51,780 bases of DNA from Acidovorax sp. NO-1 (GCF_000238595.1 NZ_AGTS01000149.1:1-51780); one strand, 5' to 3'. Shown: positions 15,688 to 24,179, numbered from the stretch's first letter. Numbers and translations are program-made. The notes: generated from the sequence alone by a model not told the origin.

Positions 15688-17981
15688 ACCCGCCCGGCAC
15701 CTCACAGTCCACCGCGTCTGCCTCTGCCCAGGCGGCGGCCAGCCAGTCGCGCGCCGTGCGGTGGGCGGTGGGGGTTGGCGCGGCCATCATGTCGGCCATC
15801 GGCCTGGTGCTGATGTTCCTGCTCACCCTGGCCACCAACAACCGGGCGCTGTACGAGCGCAACTACGCATGGCTTTTCGGCGTGAATGTGCTGGTGGCGA
15901 TGCTGCTTCTGGCCGTGCTGCTGTGGGTTGCGGTGCGGTTGGGCATGCGCCTGCGCAAGGGGCGCTTTGGCAGCAGGCTGCTGGTCAAACTCGCTGCCAT
16001 CTTTGCGCTGGTGGGTCTGATGCCGGGGTTGCTGATCTACGTGGTGTCCTACCAGTTCGTCACGCGTTCGATCGAAAGCTGGTTCGATGTCAAGGTCGAG
16101 GGTGCCTTGTCCGCAGGGGTCAACCTGGCGCGCGTGTCCCTTGACGCCATGGCGGCCGACATGGCCGCCAAAACCCGCAATGCGAGTGCGCAGGTGGCAC
16201 AGGTCCCCGATGCGGCAGCCGGCCTGGTGCTGGAGCGCATCCGCGACCAGCTGGGCGCCACCGATGTGGTGCTCTGGAATGCGGCGGGCCAGGCGGTGGC
16301 CAGTGCCGGCCAGTCGCGTTTCAGCCTGAACCCCGACCGGCCGGGGGTGCCCTTGCTGCGCACCGTGCGCCAGCAACGCGCCACCGCACAGATTGAAGGG
16401 CTCGACGATATTTCCGACCCCGCAGCCGTTCAGAACGCGCGCGTGAAGGTACTTGCGCTGGTGAGCAGCCCCAGCGTGGGGTTGCTGGTGGAGCCGCGCT
16501 ACCTGCAGGCCACGCTGCTGCTGCCACCCGCGCTGGTGGCCAACGCCATTGCGGTGCAGGAGGCCAATCGCGAATACCAGGAGCGCGCCCTGGCCCGGGG
16601 GGGGCTGCGGCGCATGTATGTGGGCACCCTCACGCTGAGCCTTTTCTTGGCGGTGTTTGGCGCCGTGCTGCTGGCGGTGTTGCTGGGCAATCAGCTCGCC
16701 CGCCCACTGCTGGTGCTGGCCGAAGGTGTGCGCGAGGTTGCCGCGGGCAACCTCAGCCCCAAGGCCGTGCTGCAAGGCAAGGACGAGCTGGGCGGGCTCA
16801 CGCGTTCCTTTGCGCTGATGACCCAGCAACTTTCCGATGCGCGCCAGGCGGTGGAGCAGAGCATGGGCGAGGTGGATGCCGCGCGCGCCAACCTGCAGAC
16901 CATTCTGGACAACCTCACGGCCGGGGTCATCGTGCTCGATGCCCAGGGCCTGATCCGATCTTCCAACCCGGGCGCAACCCGCATCCTGCGGGCACCGATG
17001 GCGGCGTATGAGGGGCGGCCGCTGTCGGAAGTCCCCGGGCTTGCCGAATTTGCGAGATCGGTACAGGGGCACTTTGATGCCTTTCTGGGCGACCACGAAC
17101 GCCACGGGCTCGACCACTGGCAGCAACCGTTTGAGCTGCATGCAAGCTCCGGCGGAGTCGGCCAGCACGCCACCAGCCTCGTGGCGCGGGGGGCCGAACT
17201 GCCCGATGCGACCAGGCTGTTGGTTTTTGACGACATTTCCGAAATTGTTTCTGCCCAACGCGCGCAGGCCTGGGGCGAGGTGGCGCGGCGCCTGGCGCAT
17301 GAAATCAAGAACCCGCTCACGCCCATCCAGCTGTCGGCCGAGCGGCTGGAAATGAAGCTCTCGGGCAAGCTGCCCGGCCCCGAGCAGGCCATCCTCGCCA
17401 AGTCGGTGAAGACCATCGTGGATCAGGTCGATGCGATGAAGCGGCTGGTCAACGAGTTCCGCGATTACGCGCGTTTGCCCGCGGCAGAACTCCATGCGCT
17501 GGACCTCAATGCCCTGGTGACGGACGTGCTCCATCTGTACGGTGAAGAGACCGCCATGGTGCGGGTGGAGGCAGAGCTGGACCCGCGCTGCCCCCCGATA
17601 GCAGGCGATGCACAGCAGCTGCGGCAGGTCGTGCACAACCTTTTGCAAAACGCGCAAGATTCCACCGAACAGGCGCGGGCCGGCACTGCTGATCCCGTGC
17701 CGCCCGTGCGCATCAGCACCCGCTGGAGTGAGTCCTCGCGCCGCGTCCGGCTCACGGTGTCAGACAGCGGAGGAGGCTTTCCCGCGCACATCCTCCAGAG
17801 GGCCTTTGAGCCCTATGTCACTACCAAGGCCCGGGGCACTGGACTGGGGCTTGCCGTGGTCAAAAAAATTGCCGACGAGCATGGTGCGCGCATCGACCTG
17901 TCCAATCGCACGGAGGATGGCGTGGTGCGCGGCGCCCAAGTGTCGTTATCATTCGCCCCTGAACCAGCGGTGGCGTCATAA
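15684..17981 (+). CDS. ntrY: NtrY-type membrane sensor histidine kinase
   Basis: 765 residues, GTG start overlapping the DUF4390 stop. Three N-terminal membrane segments (about 30-52, 57-84, 98-124), a large periplasmic loop, a fourth segment at about 310-335 followed by HAMP, a PAS domain (about 400-510, with NLTAGVIVLDAQGLI), then a HisKA domain with the phospho-accepting His 539 in RRLAHEIKNPLTPIQLS. The HATPase domain has the N box (LLQNAQDS), VSDSGGGFP and TGLGLAVVKKIADEHG. This is the NtrY architecture. The signal is unknown. The cognate regulator follows 39 bases downstream. Confidence 0.9.
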   Translation: MNPPGTSQSTASASAQAAASQSRAVRWAVGVGAAIMSAIGLVLMFLLTLATNNRALYERNYAWLFGVNVLVAMLLLAVLLWVAVRLGMRLRKGRFGSRLLVKLAAIFALVGLMPGLLIYVVSYQFVTRSIESWFDVKVEGALSAGVNLARVSLDAMAADMAAKTRNASAQVAQVPDAAAGLVLERIRDQLGATDVVLWNAAGQAVASAGQSRFSLNPDRPGVPLLRTVRQQRATAQIEGLDDISDPAAVQNARVKVLALVSSPSVGLLVEPRYLQATLLLPPALVANAIAVQEANREYQERALARGGLRRMYVGTLTLSLFLAVFGAVLLAVLLGNQLARPLLVLAEGVREVAAGNLSPKAVLQGKDELGGLTRSFALMTQQLSDARQAVEQSMGEVDAARANLQTILDNLTAGVIVLDAQGLIRSSNPGATRILRAPMAAYEGRPLSEVPGLAEFARSVQGHFDAFLGDHERHGLDHWQQPFELHASSGGVGQHATSLVARGAELPDATRLLVFDDISEIVSAQRAQAWGEVARRLAHEIKNPLTPIQLSAERLEMKLSGKLPGPEQAILAKSVKTIVDQVDAMKRLVNEFRDYARLPAAELHALDLNALVTDVLHLYGEETAMVRVEAELDPRCPPIAGDAQQLRQVVHNLLQNAQDSTEQARAGTADPVPPVRISTRWSESSRRVRLTVSDSGGGFPAHILQRAFEPYVTTKARGTGLGLAVVKKIADEHGARIDLSNRTEDGVVRGAQVSLSFAPEPAVAS

Positions 17982-18020
17982 CAACACCGCCCCGCAGTAC
18001 CCCAAGGCGCTTCAACACAC

Positions 18021-18707
18021 ATGGCAAACATTCTGGTGGTCGACGATGAGCTCGGCATTCGTGATCTGCTGTCGGAAATCCTGAACGACGAAGGTCACAG
18101 CGTAGACCTCGCAGAAAACGCCACCCAGGCGCGCTCCGCCCGGGCCGGCAACATCTACGACCTCGTGCTGCTCGACATCTGGATGCCAGATACCGACGGG
18201 GTTTCGCTGCTCAAGGAATGGGCCACGGCGGGCGTGCTGACCATGCCCGTGATCATGATGAGTGGCCACGCCACGATCGACACTGCCGTCGAGGCCACGC
18301 GGATCGGCGCCTTCTCGTTCCTAGAAAAACCCATCACCCTGCAAAAGCTGCTCAAGGCCGTGGAGCAGGGCCTGGCGCGCAACGCTGCCCACCAGGCCGC
18401 CCCGGTGGCTGCCGCCCCGGCGCCCGTGCACGCCCCGGCCGACCCCACGTTTTCGCAACTGCCCGCCGTGACGGCGGCCCTCATGGCCGGCGTGGAGGCA
18501 GGGCCCCATGCGCACCAGGGGTTTGACCTGGACCGCCCCCTGCGCGAAGCACGCGATGGCTTTGAAAAGGCTTATTTCGAATTTCACCTGGCCCGCGAAG
18601 GCGGCTCCATGACGCGCGTGGCCGAAAAGACGGGGCTGGAGCGCACGCATCTATATCGCAAGCTGCGCCAGCTGGGCGTCGATCTGGGCCGGGGTAAGCG
18701 CGGCTAG
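18021..18707 (+). CDS. Short NtrX-like response regulator without AAA+ domain
   Basis: 228 residues. The receiver domain has the acidic pair D8-D9, phospho-acceptor D52 (LVLLDIWMPD), then MMSGHATIDTAVEA and the lysine in FLEKPITLQKLL, very like NtrX. An Ala-Pro linker (about 125-150) leads to a C-terminal Fis-type helix-turn-helix (MTRVAEKTGLERTHLYRKL). The sigma-54-interacting AAA+ ATPase domain that full NtrX carries between these parts is absent, so it should not activate sigma-54 promoters; direct DNA binding as repressor or sigma-70 activator is more likely. No break is seen, so this looks like a real short form. Confidence 0.88.
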   Translation: MANILVVDDELGIRDLLSEILNDEGHSVDLAENATQARSARAGNIYDLVLLDIWMPDTDGVSLLKEWATAGVLTMPVIMMSGHATIDTAVEATRIGAFSFLEKPITLQKLLKAVEQGLARNAAHQAAPVAAAPAPVHAPADPTFSQLPAVTAALMAGVEAGPHAHQGFDLDRPLREARDGFEKAYFEFHLAREGGSMTRVAEKTGLERTHLYRKLRQLGVDLGRGKRG

Positions 18708-18734
18708 GTGTGCAAGAAATTCCTGGCACTCTGG

Positions 18735-18762
18735 TTCAAAGGCAGTTTTTTCTGGTTATAAT
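18735..18762 (+). promoter_or_regulatory. Promoter of tRNA-Phe
   Basis: A perfect -10 hexamer TATAAT at 18757-18762 lies 10 bases before the tRNA. A -35-like TTCAAA at 18735-18740 gives 16-base spacing. This fits a sigma-70 promoter starting at or just before the tRNA. Confidence 0.7.
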
Positions 18763-18772
18763 TTGAGGCTCA

Positions 18773-18848
18773 GGCCCGGTAGCTCAGTCGGTAGAGCAGA
18801 GGATTGAAAATCCTTGTGTCGGTGGTTCGATTCCGCCCCAGGCCACCA
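18773..18848 (+). tRNA. pheT: tRNA-Phe (GAA)
   Basis: A 76-nt cloverleaf with encoded CCA. The acceptor GGCCCGG faces CCAGGCC with one C-A mismatch; the D arm is AGCTCAGTCGGTAGAGC; the anticodon GAA is at 18806-18808 in a stem 18799-18803/18811-18815; the T arm is GGTGGTTCGATTCCGCC. A promoter and a terminator flank it, so it is a single-gene unit. Confidence 0.96.
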
Positions 18849-18851
18849 AAT

Positions 18852-18886
18852 AAAAGCCCTTGATTTTTGCGAATCAAGGGCTTTTT
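18852..18886 (+). terminator. Rho-independent terminator after tRNA-Phe
   Basis: A perfect 14-bp stem (18852-18865 with 18872-18885, AAAAGCCCTTGATT) with a six-base loop and a T run. It is symmetrical enough to work from either strand. The following 164 bases up to 19050 contain no gene that I can support. Confidence 0.93.
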
Positions 18887-19050
18887 CAATTCCGGGTGCG
18901 TCGCGCTTCGGTAGCTTTTGGCTGGGCGGCAGCTCTGCCCCCACTGCCCTGCGGGTTCTTCTTGCCCCAAAACTGCATCCGATATCTTCGTTCACCGAGG
19001 CCTCAGCCGGTGCGCGTTGAACACTTTTTCATCGCTTCCACACGTCACCC

Positions 19051-20307
19051 ATGCCCCTCCTGAAGGACACCACCCTCGGTATCGACTTTGGCACTTCCAA
19101 CTCCGCGATGGCCGTGCGCCAGGGGGCGGGGTTGGCGCGGATGATTGCGCTGGAGGGGAGTGCGCACACACTGCCCACCGCACTGTTCTTCAACGCAGAG
19201 GATCACCGCACACACTTTGGTCGCGATGCCGTGGGCCAGTATCTGGCAGGCACCGAGGGGCGCCTGATGCGGTCGCTCAAGAGCCTGCTCGGCAGTGCGC
19301 TGCTGCAGGACAAGACGGCGGTGCACAACAAGATGGTGAGCTACCAGGACATCATCAGCCTCTTCTTGCGCATGCTGGTGCAAAGGGCTCGCGATGAGCT
19401 GGGCGGCATGCCCGCCCGTGTGGTGATGGGGCGGCCGGTGCATTTTGTGGATGGGGATGCCGACCGCGATCAGCAGGCGGAAGATGCGTTGCGCCAGGCT
19501 GCGCTGGATGCGGGGTTTGCCGAGGTGTCGTTCCAGCTGGAGCCGATTGCTGCCGCGCTGGACTACGAGCAGCGCGTCGCGCACGAGTCGCTGGTGCTGG
19601 TGGTGGACATTGGGGGTGGTACCTCGGACTTCACGGTGGTGCGGCTGGGGCCGGAGCGCATGGCGCGTGCCGAGCGTGGCAGTGATGTGCTGGCCACCAC
19701 CGGCGTGCATGTGGGTGGCACCGACTTTGACCGGCGGCTGAGCCTGGACCTGTTGATGCCCTTGCTCGGGTTTCGGAATACCGGGCCCACGGGGCGCGAG
19801 GTGCCCAGCCGGGTGTTTTTTGACCTGTCCACCTGGCACCTGATCCAGTGGCTGTACTCGCCGCGTGCACTGCGCGATGCGCAGAACCTGCGCACCGACT
19901 ATTCCGATGCGCGGCTGCACGCGCGGCTCATGCGGGTGCTGCACGAGCGCCTGGGGCACCGCATGGCCAATACCGTGGAGCAGGCCAAGATCGCCGCGTC
20001 GCTGGCCGATGCCGACGCGCCCATGCCGCTGGACTGGATCGAGGCAGGGCTGGGCGCCGCCGTCACGCCACATGGGCTGGCGCAGTTCCTCGCTCAACCG
20101 CTCGAACAGGTGGTGGCCTGCGCGCAGGAATGTGTGCAGCTGGCGGGCCTGGGTGTGCAGGGGCTGGATGCGATCTATCTCACCGGGGGCTCGTCGGCCT
20201 TGCGGCCGCTGCGCCAGGCGCTCAAAGCGGCGTTTCCCGACACTCCCCAGGTGGAAGGCGATTTGTTTGGCGGGGTGGCGGCCGGGTTGGCGGTGTCGGG
20301 GCGATAG
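19051..20307 (+). CDS. Hsp70-family ATPase (YegD-like)
   Basis: 418 residues. It shows the actin/Hsp70 nucleotide-binding fold: phosphate-1 motif GIDFGTSNSAMAV near residue 10, phosphate-2 VVDIGGGTSDFTVVRL near 187, and adenosine motif YLTGGSSALRPLR near the C-terminus. There is no room for the substrate-binding and lid domains of DnaK, so it is a stand-alone ATPase module like E. coli YegD. Client and role are unknown. It stands alone between tRNA-Phe and the convergent rsmI. Confidence 0.88.
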   Translation: MPLLKDTTLGIDFGTSNSAMAVRQGAGLARMIALEGSAHTLPTALFFNAEDHRTHFGRDAVGQYLAGTEGRLMRSLKSLLGSALLQDKTAVHNKMVSYQDIISLFLRMLVQRARDELGGMPARVVMGRPVHFVDGDADRDQQAEDALRQAALDAGFAEVSFQLEPIAAALDYEQRVAHESLVLVVDIGGGTSDFTVVRLGPERMARAERGSDVLATTGVHVGGTDFDRRLSLDLLMPLLGFRNTGPTGREVPSRVFFDLSTWHLIQWLYSPRALRDAQNLRTDYSDARLHARLMRVLHERLGHRMANTVEQAKIAASLADADAPMPLDWIEAGLGAAVTPHGLAQFLAQPLEQVVACAQECVQLAGLGVQGLDAIYLTGGSSALRPLRQALKAAFPDTPQVEGDLFGGVAAGLAVSGR

Positions 20308-20360
20308 ATCCGGAGGGGGCGGCGGCACCAGGGCCGGTAGTGGATTCGCTGTGGCGGATG

Positions 20361-20428
20361 AAATGCTATTAAAAATATAGCTATCAGCGCTTGTCCATCA
20401 AGCGCCAGGTGCCAATTTGGCCTGAAAT
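20361..20428 (+). repeat. Palindromic repeat copy between the Hsp70-like gene and rsmI
   Basis: Near-complete intergenic copy: TGCTATTAAAAATATAGCT, then AGCGCTTG facing CAAGCGC around seven bases, then a GCCAATTTGGCCTGAAAT tail. It lies between the convergent ends of two genes, where it could also serve as a terminator hairpin for either. Confidence 0.85.
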
Positions 20429-20439
20429 CCGAGGTGTTA

Positions 20440-21399
20440 TCAGCTCCCGGCGTCGCCTACTTCGTCTTCATTTTCCCCGCTCGCGCCGCTGCGCTTCCAC
20501 GTCAGGGCCGTGTCGTACAGCGCGTTGCGCGATGCACCCGTGATCTCGGCAGCCAGGCGCACAGCGGTTTTCAGCGGCAGCTCCTGCACCAGCAGGCGCA
20601 ACACCCGCAGGCTGGCGCCATCGTCGCTGGCCACCGCCACCGGGTGCAGCAGCACCACAAACTCGCCGCGCGAGCGCTGGGGTGCGCCGTCCAGCCAGGC
20701 CGTCAGCTCCCGGGCGGGCCGCGTGGTCACTTCCTCGAACTGCTTGGTCAGCTCCCGTGCCAGCGTTACCGGGCGATCACCCAGCACCGCCAGGGCCTGG
20801 GCCAGCTCGTTGATGCGGTGGGGGGCTTCAAGCAGCACCACGCAGCGCGGCTCCGGGGCCAGCTGCTGCGCAATCACCGTGGCGCGTTCTGCGTTCTTCA
20901 CGGGTAGAAACCCTGCGAACACAAAACCGCCATGTTCAGTGCTGTGGGCCACTGCGCCTGCCACGCTCAGCGCTGTGGTGATGCTGCTGGCGCCGGGCAG
21001 GGGCACGGCCCGCAGGCCGGCCGCCTGCACGGCGGCCACGAGCCGGGCGCCAGGGTCACTCACGCCGGGCGTGCCGGCGTCACTCACATACGCCACGCGC
21101 TGGCCCAGCTGCAGCCGCTGCACCACGTTCTGCGCGGCTTCGGCCTCGTTGTGCTGGTGCACGGCCAGCAGCTGGGCGGCACCCTTGTCGATGCCGTAGG
21201 CGCGCAGCATGGACTGTGTGTGGCGCGTGTCTTCGCAGGCCACGGTGTCGGCCATCTGCAGCACGTGCAGCGCGCGCAGGGTGATGTCCGCCAGGTTGCC
21301 AATGGGTGTGGCCACCACGTACAGGGCGCCCTCGGGATAATGCTGGAGAGCCGCCGCTTCGCGCGCGGCATCAAGGGCTGAAGCGAAAGATGCGCTCAA
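20440..21399 (-). CDS. rsmI: 16S rRNA 2'-O-ribose C1402 methyltransferase RsmI
   Basis: About 319 residues. The tetrapyrrole-methylase fold shows YVVATPIGNLADITLRAL, VACEDTRHT and the SAM loop YVSDAGTPGVSDPGARLV, all diagnostic of RsmI, which with RsmH modifies C1402 in the decoding centre. I chose TTG at 21399 because AAGGA lies six bases before it on this strand and the conserved domain follows closely. An ATG at 21462 would add residues unlike the family and overlap yraN further. The gene is head to head with yraN, and the starts overlap by a few bases. Confidence 0.92.
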   Translation of the reverse strand: MSASFASALDAAREAAALQHYPEGALYVVATPIGNLADITLRALHVLQMADTVACEDTRHTQSMLRAYGIDKGAAQLLAVHQHNEAEAAQNVVQRLQLGQRVAYVSDAGTPGVSDPGARLVAAVQAAGLRAVPLPGASSITTALSVAGAVAHSTEHGGFVFAGFLPVKNAERATVIAQQLAPEPRCVVLLEAPHRINELAQALAVLGDRPVTLARELTKQFEEVTTRPARELTAWLDGAPQRSRGEFVVLLHPVAVASDDGASLRVLRLLVQELPLKTAVRLAAEITGASRNALYDTALTWKRSGASGENEDEVGDAGS

Positions 21400-21800
21400 T
21401 GAAATTCCTTGGAATGAGAAAACCGGCGAAGGACTCGGGCCCTGCCACCACCACACGCGCACGCGGCAACGCGGCGGAGGACCAGGCCCTGGCCCATCTG
21501 CAGGCGGCCGGCCTGCAGCTGGTGGTGCGCAATTATCGGACGCCCGGGCGCGGCGGTGGCGAGATTGACCTGGTGATGCGCGAGCGGGATGGCACGCTGG
21601 TCTTTGTCGAAGTGCGCAGTCGGTCGGGCAGCGCGTTTGGCGGCGCCGGGGCGAGTATCAGCGCCACCAAGCAGCAGCGCATCATTTTTGCGGCCCGGCA
21701 CTACCTCCTACGCCTGCCATCGCCGCCGCCCTGCCGCTTTGATGTGGTGCTGGTCGAGGCCTCGGTGCAGTGGCTCAAGGCGGCCTTTGATGCGCAGTAG
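21390..21800 (+). CDS. yraN: YraN / UPF0102 family endonuclease-like protein
   Basis: About 136 residues. The UPF0102 fold is related to Holliday-junction resolvases and restriction-type nucleases: RGNAAEDQALAHLQAAG, RNYRTPGRGGGEIDLVMRE (acidic E-I-D core) and LVFVEVRSR (E-x-[KR] pattern). Activity is unproven for most members. Starts at 21390, 21399 and 21414 are possible and none has a strong ribosome binding site. The order rsmI / yraN - diaA - dolP matches the E. coli yraL-yraP region, but lpoA, which lies between rsmI and yraN there, is missing here. Confidence 0.9.
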   Translation: MRSMKFLGMRKPAKDSGPATTTRARGNAAEDQALAHLQAAGLQLVVRNYRTPGRGGGEIDLVMRERDGTLVFVEVRSRSGSAFGGAGASISATKQQRIIFAARHYLLRLPSPPPCRFDVVLVEASVQWLKAAFDAQ

Positions 21801-21899
21801 GCATCGGGGTTCCGCAAAGCGACCAAGCCCCCAGCGCAAGACCGGTGGCTACGGTTTGCTACAAAAGCTGTAACACCCGGCGGGTATCATCGGGCCCTC

Positions 21900-22502
21900 A
21901 TGCTTGAGCAACGCATCCAACAGCATTTCATCGACAGCGCCGACCTGAAGTACCAGGCCGCGCAGGTTCTGAGCCATCCCATCGCCGCCGCCGTGCAGGC
22001 CGTTCTGGCCTGTGTGACCAGCGGCGGCAAGGTGTTGGCCTGTGGTAACGGCCCCTCGGCCGCCGAGGCGCAGCAGTTTGCCGCGTTCTGCGTGGCCGGC
22101 TTCGAGCGCGAACGGCCCGAACTGGCGGCGCTGGCCCTCACGTCCGACAGCACCCTGCTCACGGCCGCAGCGGGCGGCAGCCACGATGCCGCGCAGCAGT
22201 TTGCCCGCCAGGTGCGTGCGCTGGGCCAGGCGGGCGATGTGCTGCTGGCTCTGTCGGTGTCCGGCAACGACGCCAACCTGCTGGCCGCTGCCGAGGCCGC
22301 CCACGAGCGCGACATGACAGTGGTGGTGCTGACGGGCCGCACCGGTGGCAAGCTGGCCGCCATGCTGCGCGAAACCGATGTGTTGATCAGCGTGCCCCAC
22401 GACCGCGCCGCACGCGTGCGCGAAGTCCATGCCCTGGTGCTGCATTGCCTGAGCGACGGCGTGGACGCCCAGTTACTTGGTGAACAGGAGATTCCCCTAT
22501 GA
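21900..22502 (+). CDS. diaA: SIS-domain protein, DiaA / phosphoheptose isomerase family
   Basis: 200 residues forming a single SIS domain. The N-terminus resembles DiaA/GmhA (QQHFIDSADLKYQAAQVL). The sugar-phosphate loop reads CGNGPSAAEAQQFAA, where GmhA and DiaA normally have GNGGSAADAQHFAAE, so a Pro and a Gln replace the usual Gly and His. LALSVSGND and the C-terminal LVLHCLSDGVDAQL are conserved. In E. coli DiaA binds DnaA and promotes timely replication initiation. Its neighbours yraN and dolP favour DiaA over GmhA. Its last bases overlap dolP (ATGA). Confidence 0.88.
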   Translation: MLEQRIQQHFIDSADLKYQAAQVLSHPIAAAVQAVLACVTSGGKVLACGNGPSAAEAQQFAAFCVAGFERERPELAALALTSDSTLLTAAAGGSHDAAQQFARQVRALGQAGDVLLALSVSGNDANLLAAAEAAHERDMTVVVLTGRTGGKLAAMLRETDVLISVPHDRAARVREVHALVLHCLSDGVDAQLLGEQEIPL

Positions 22503-23167
22503 CCCCGACAACCGTGAACCGCACCCAGCGCACTGTCATGACCGCACTGGCGGCAGCCACCCTGGCTGCAGGCCTGTCGGCGTGTGCTCCATTGATCGTC
22601 GGCGGTGCCGTGGTGGGCAGCGTCATGGCGGTGGACCGTCGCACTGCAGGGACGCAGATCGAAGACGAGGGTATCGAGCTGCGCGCTGCCAACCGGATTC
22701 GCGAAACCCTGGGCGACCGAGTGCATGTCAACGTGACAAGCTACAACCGCCAGGCGCTGCTGACCGGCGAAGTGCCCAACGCACAGGACCGCCAGACGGT
22801 GGAGCAGATCGTGTCGCAGGTGGAGAACACGCGCTCTGTGGTGAACGACCTGGCCGTGATGCCATCGACCACCCTGAGCCAGCGCTCCAACGACACCTTC
22901 ATCACTGGCAAGGTGCGCGCCAGCCTGGTGGATGCGCGGGACATCTCGGCCACCTCCTTCAAGGTGGTGACGGAGCGCAATGTGGTGTACCTGATGGGCC
23001 GAGTTTCGCAGCGTGAGGCCAATCGCGCCACCGAGATCGCCCGGGGTGTCAGCGGCGTGGCGAAGGTGGTGCGGGTGTTTGAAATCGTGTCGGAAGAGGA
23101 TCTGCGCCGACTTGCACCGCAACCCGCACCGGTGACCACCGACAGCAGCGACGCACCCCGGGGGTGA
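22499..23167 (+). CDS. dolP: BON-domain lipoprotein DolP (YraP)
   Basis: 222 residues. A lipoprotein signal with lipobox GLSAC places the acylated Cys at residue 29. Two BON domains follow, at about 45-115 (IRETLGDRVHVNVTSYNRQA) and 125-195 (VRASLVDARDISATSFKVV, VVYLMGRVSQREANRATEI). DolP is an outer-membrane lipoprotein that binds anionic phospholipid at division sites and supports BAM and envelope integrity in E. coli. A Pro-rich tail ends the protein. It is translationally coupled to diaA. Confidence 0.92.
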   Translation: MTPTTVNRTQRTVMTALAAATLAAGLSACAPLIVGGAVVGSVMAVDRRTAGTQIEDEGIELRAANRIRETLGDRVHVNVTSYNRQALLTGEVPNAQDRQTVEQIVSQVENTRSVVNDLAVMPSTTLSQRSNDTFITGKVRASLVDARDISATSFKVVTERNVVYLMGRVSQREANRATEIARGVSGVAKVVRVFEIVSEEDLRRLAPQPAPVTTDSSDAPRG

Positions 23168-23201
23168 GTCGCGCACGCCGCCAAGGGCGTGGCACGAAAG
23201 C

Positions 23202-23228
23202 AAAAGGGGCTCTGCAAGGCCCCTTTTT
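23202..23228 (+). terminator. Rho-independent terminator after dolP
   Basis: AAAAGGGGC (23202-23210) pairs with GCCCCTTTT (23219-23227), with an eight-base loop and a T run. It ends the yraN-diaA-dolP unit and lies between convergent genes. Confidence 0.88.
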
Positions 23229-23264
23229 GCATATGCATTGCGCGTGCCCCCGCGGGCGCAGGCG

Positions 23265-24179
23265 TCAGGTCAGCCGCTGGATAAGGCTGGAGGTGTCCCA
23301 GCGGTTGCCCCCCATCTTCTGCACATCGGCATAGAACTGGTCCACCAGCGCCGTCACCGGCACGCGCGAGCCGTTGCGCTTGGCTTCGTCGAGCACCAGG
23401 CCCAGGTCCTTGCGCATCCAGTCCACGGCAAAACCAAAGTCGAACTTGCCGTCCACCATCGTCTTGCCCCGGTTGTCCATCTGCCAGCTCTGGGCGGCGC
23501 CCTTGCCGATCACGTCCAGCACCTGCTTCATGTCCAGCCCGGCGTTCTTTCCAAAGGCCACGGCTTCCGACAGCGCCTGCACCAGCCCGGCAATGCATAT
23601 CTGGTTGACCATCTTGGCCAGCTGGCCGGAGCCGCTGTCACCCAGCAGGGTGAAGGCGCGGGAGAACGCCATGGCGACTGGCTGGGCGGCCTCGAAGGCC
23701 GCTGTATCGCCGCCGCACATCACCGTGAGCAGGCCGTTTTGTGCACCGGCCTGGCCGCCGGATACGGGGGCGTCCACAAACTGCAGGCCCAGGGCCTTGG
23801 CCGCTGCGTACAGCTCGCGCGCAACTTCGGCCGATGCCGTGGTGTGGTCCACGAAGATGGCGCCCGGCTTCATGCCAGCAAAGGCTCCATCCGCGCCCAG
23901 CGTCACCGAACGCAGGTCATCGTCGTTGCCTACACAGCAGAACACGATGTCCGCACCGGCAGCCGCCTCCCGGGGTGTTGTTGCATGTTTTGGGGCCTTG
24001 GCGCTTGCGTACTCTGCGCACCACGCTACTGATTTGGTAGCAGTGCGGTTGTAGACCGTGACTTCATGCCCGGCCAGGGCGAGGTGGCCGGCCATTGGGT
24101 AGCCCATCACGCCCAGGCCCAGAAAGGCGACCTTGCGGGAAGGAGTGGCGTCGTAATTGCGGGGGTTGGTGCTTGGCAT
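23265..24179 (-). CDS. 3-hydroxyisobutyrate dehydrogenase-family oxidoreductase
   Basis: 304 residues, beta-hydroxyacid dehydrogenase family. The Rossmann motif is VAFLGLGVMGYPMAGHL near residue 17; the substrate motif DAPVSGGQAGAQNGLLTVM and the catalytic Lys in SGQLAKMVNQI are intact. Likely substrates are 3-hydroxyisobutyrate, tartronate semialdehyde (GarR/GlxR) or a related acid with NAD(P); sequence alone does not decide. Residues about 46-65 (ATKSVAWCAEYASAKAPKHA), in the adenine-side part of the NAD domain, are encoded by a repeat copy; see 23983-24042. It lies downstream of pilU but behind a terminator. Confidence 0.88.
   Translation of the reverse strand: MPSTNPRNYDATPSRKVAFLGLGVMGYPMAGHLALAGHEVTVYNRTATKSVAWCAEYASAKAPKHATTPREAAAGADIVFCCVGNDDDLRSVTLGADGAFAGMKPGAIFVDHTTASAEVARELYAAAKALGLQFVDAPVSGGQAGAQNGLLTVMCGGDTAAFEAAQPVAMAFSRAFTLLGDSGSGQLAKMVNQICIAGLVQALSEAVAFGKNAGLDMKQVLDVIGKGAAQSWQMDNRGKTMVDGKFDFGFAVDWMRKDLGLVLDEAKRNGSRVPVTALVDQFYADVQKMGGNRWDTSSLIQRLT
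23983..24042 (-). repeat. Palindromic repeat copy inside the dehydrogenase gene
   Basis: On the - strand it reads TGCTACCAAATCAGTAGCG, then a spacer, then GCAAGCGCCAAGGCCCCAAAA. Both ends match the family; the inner arm is worn. It is read in sense and adds about 20 in-frame codons. Its reading frame is the same as in the copies within yggS and the carboxylase gene. Confidence 0.6.

Noticed and set aside
18756..18995. Short open frames on both strands over tRNA-Phe and its terminator
   Set aside because: They translate a tRNA and a perfect terminator hairpin; no independent support.
21855..21876. Possible fragment of the palindromic repeat between yraN and diaA (TTTGCTACAAAAGCTGTAAC)
   Set aside because: Only the left end resembles the family and there is no AGCGCTT arm, so chance cannot be excluded.
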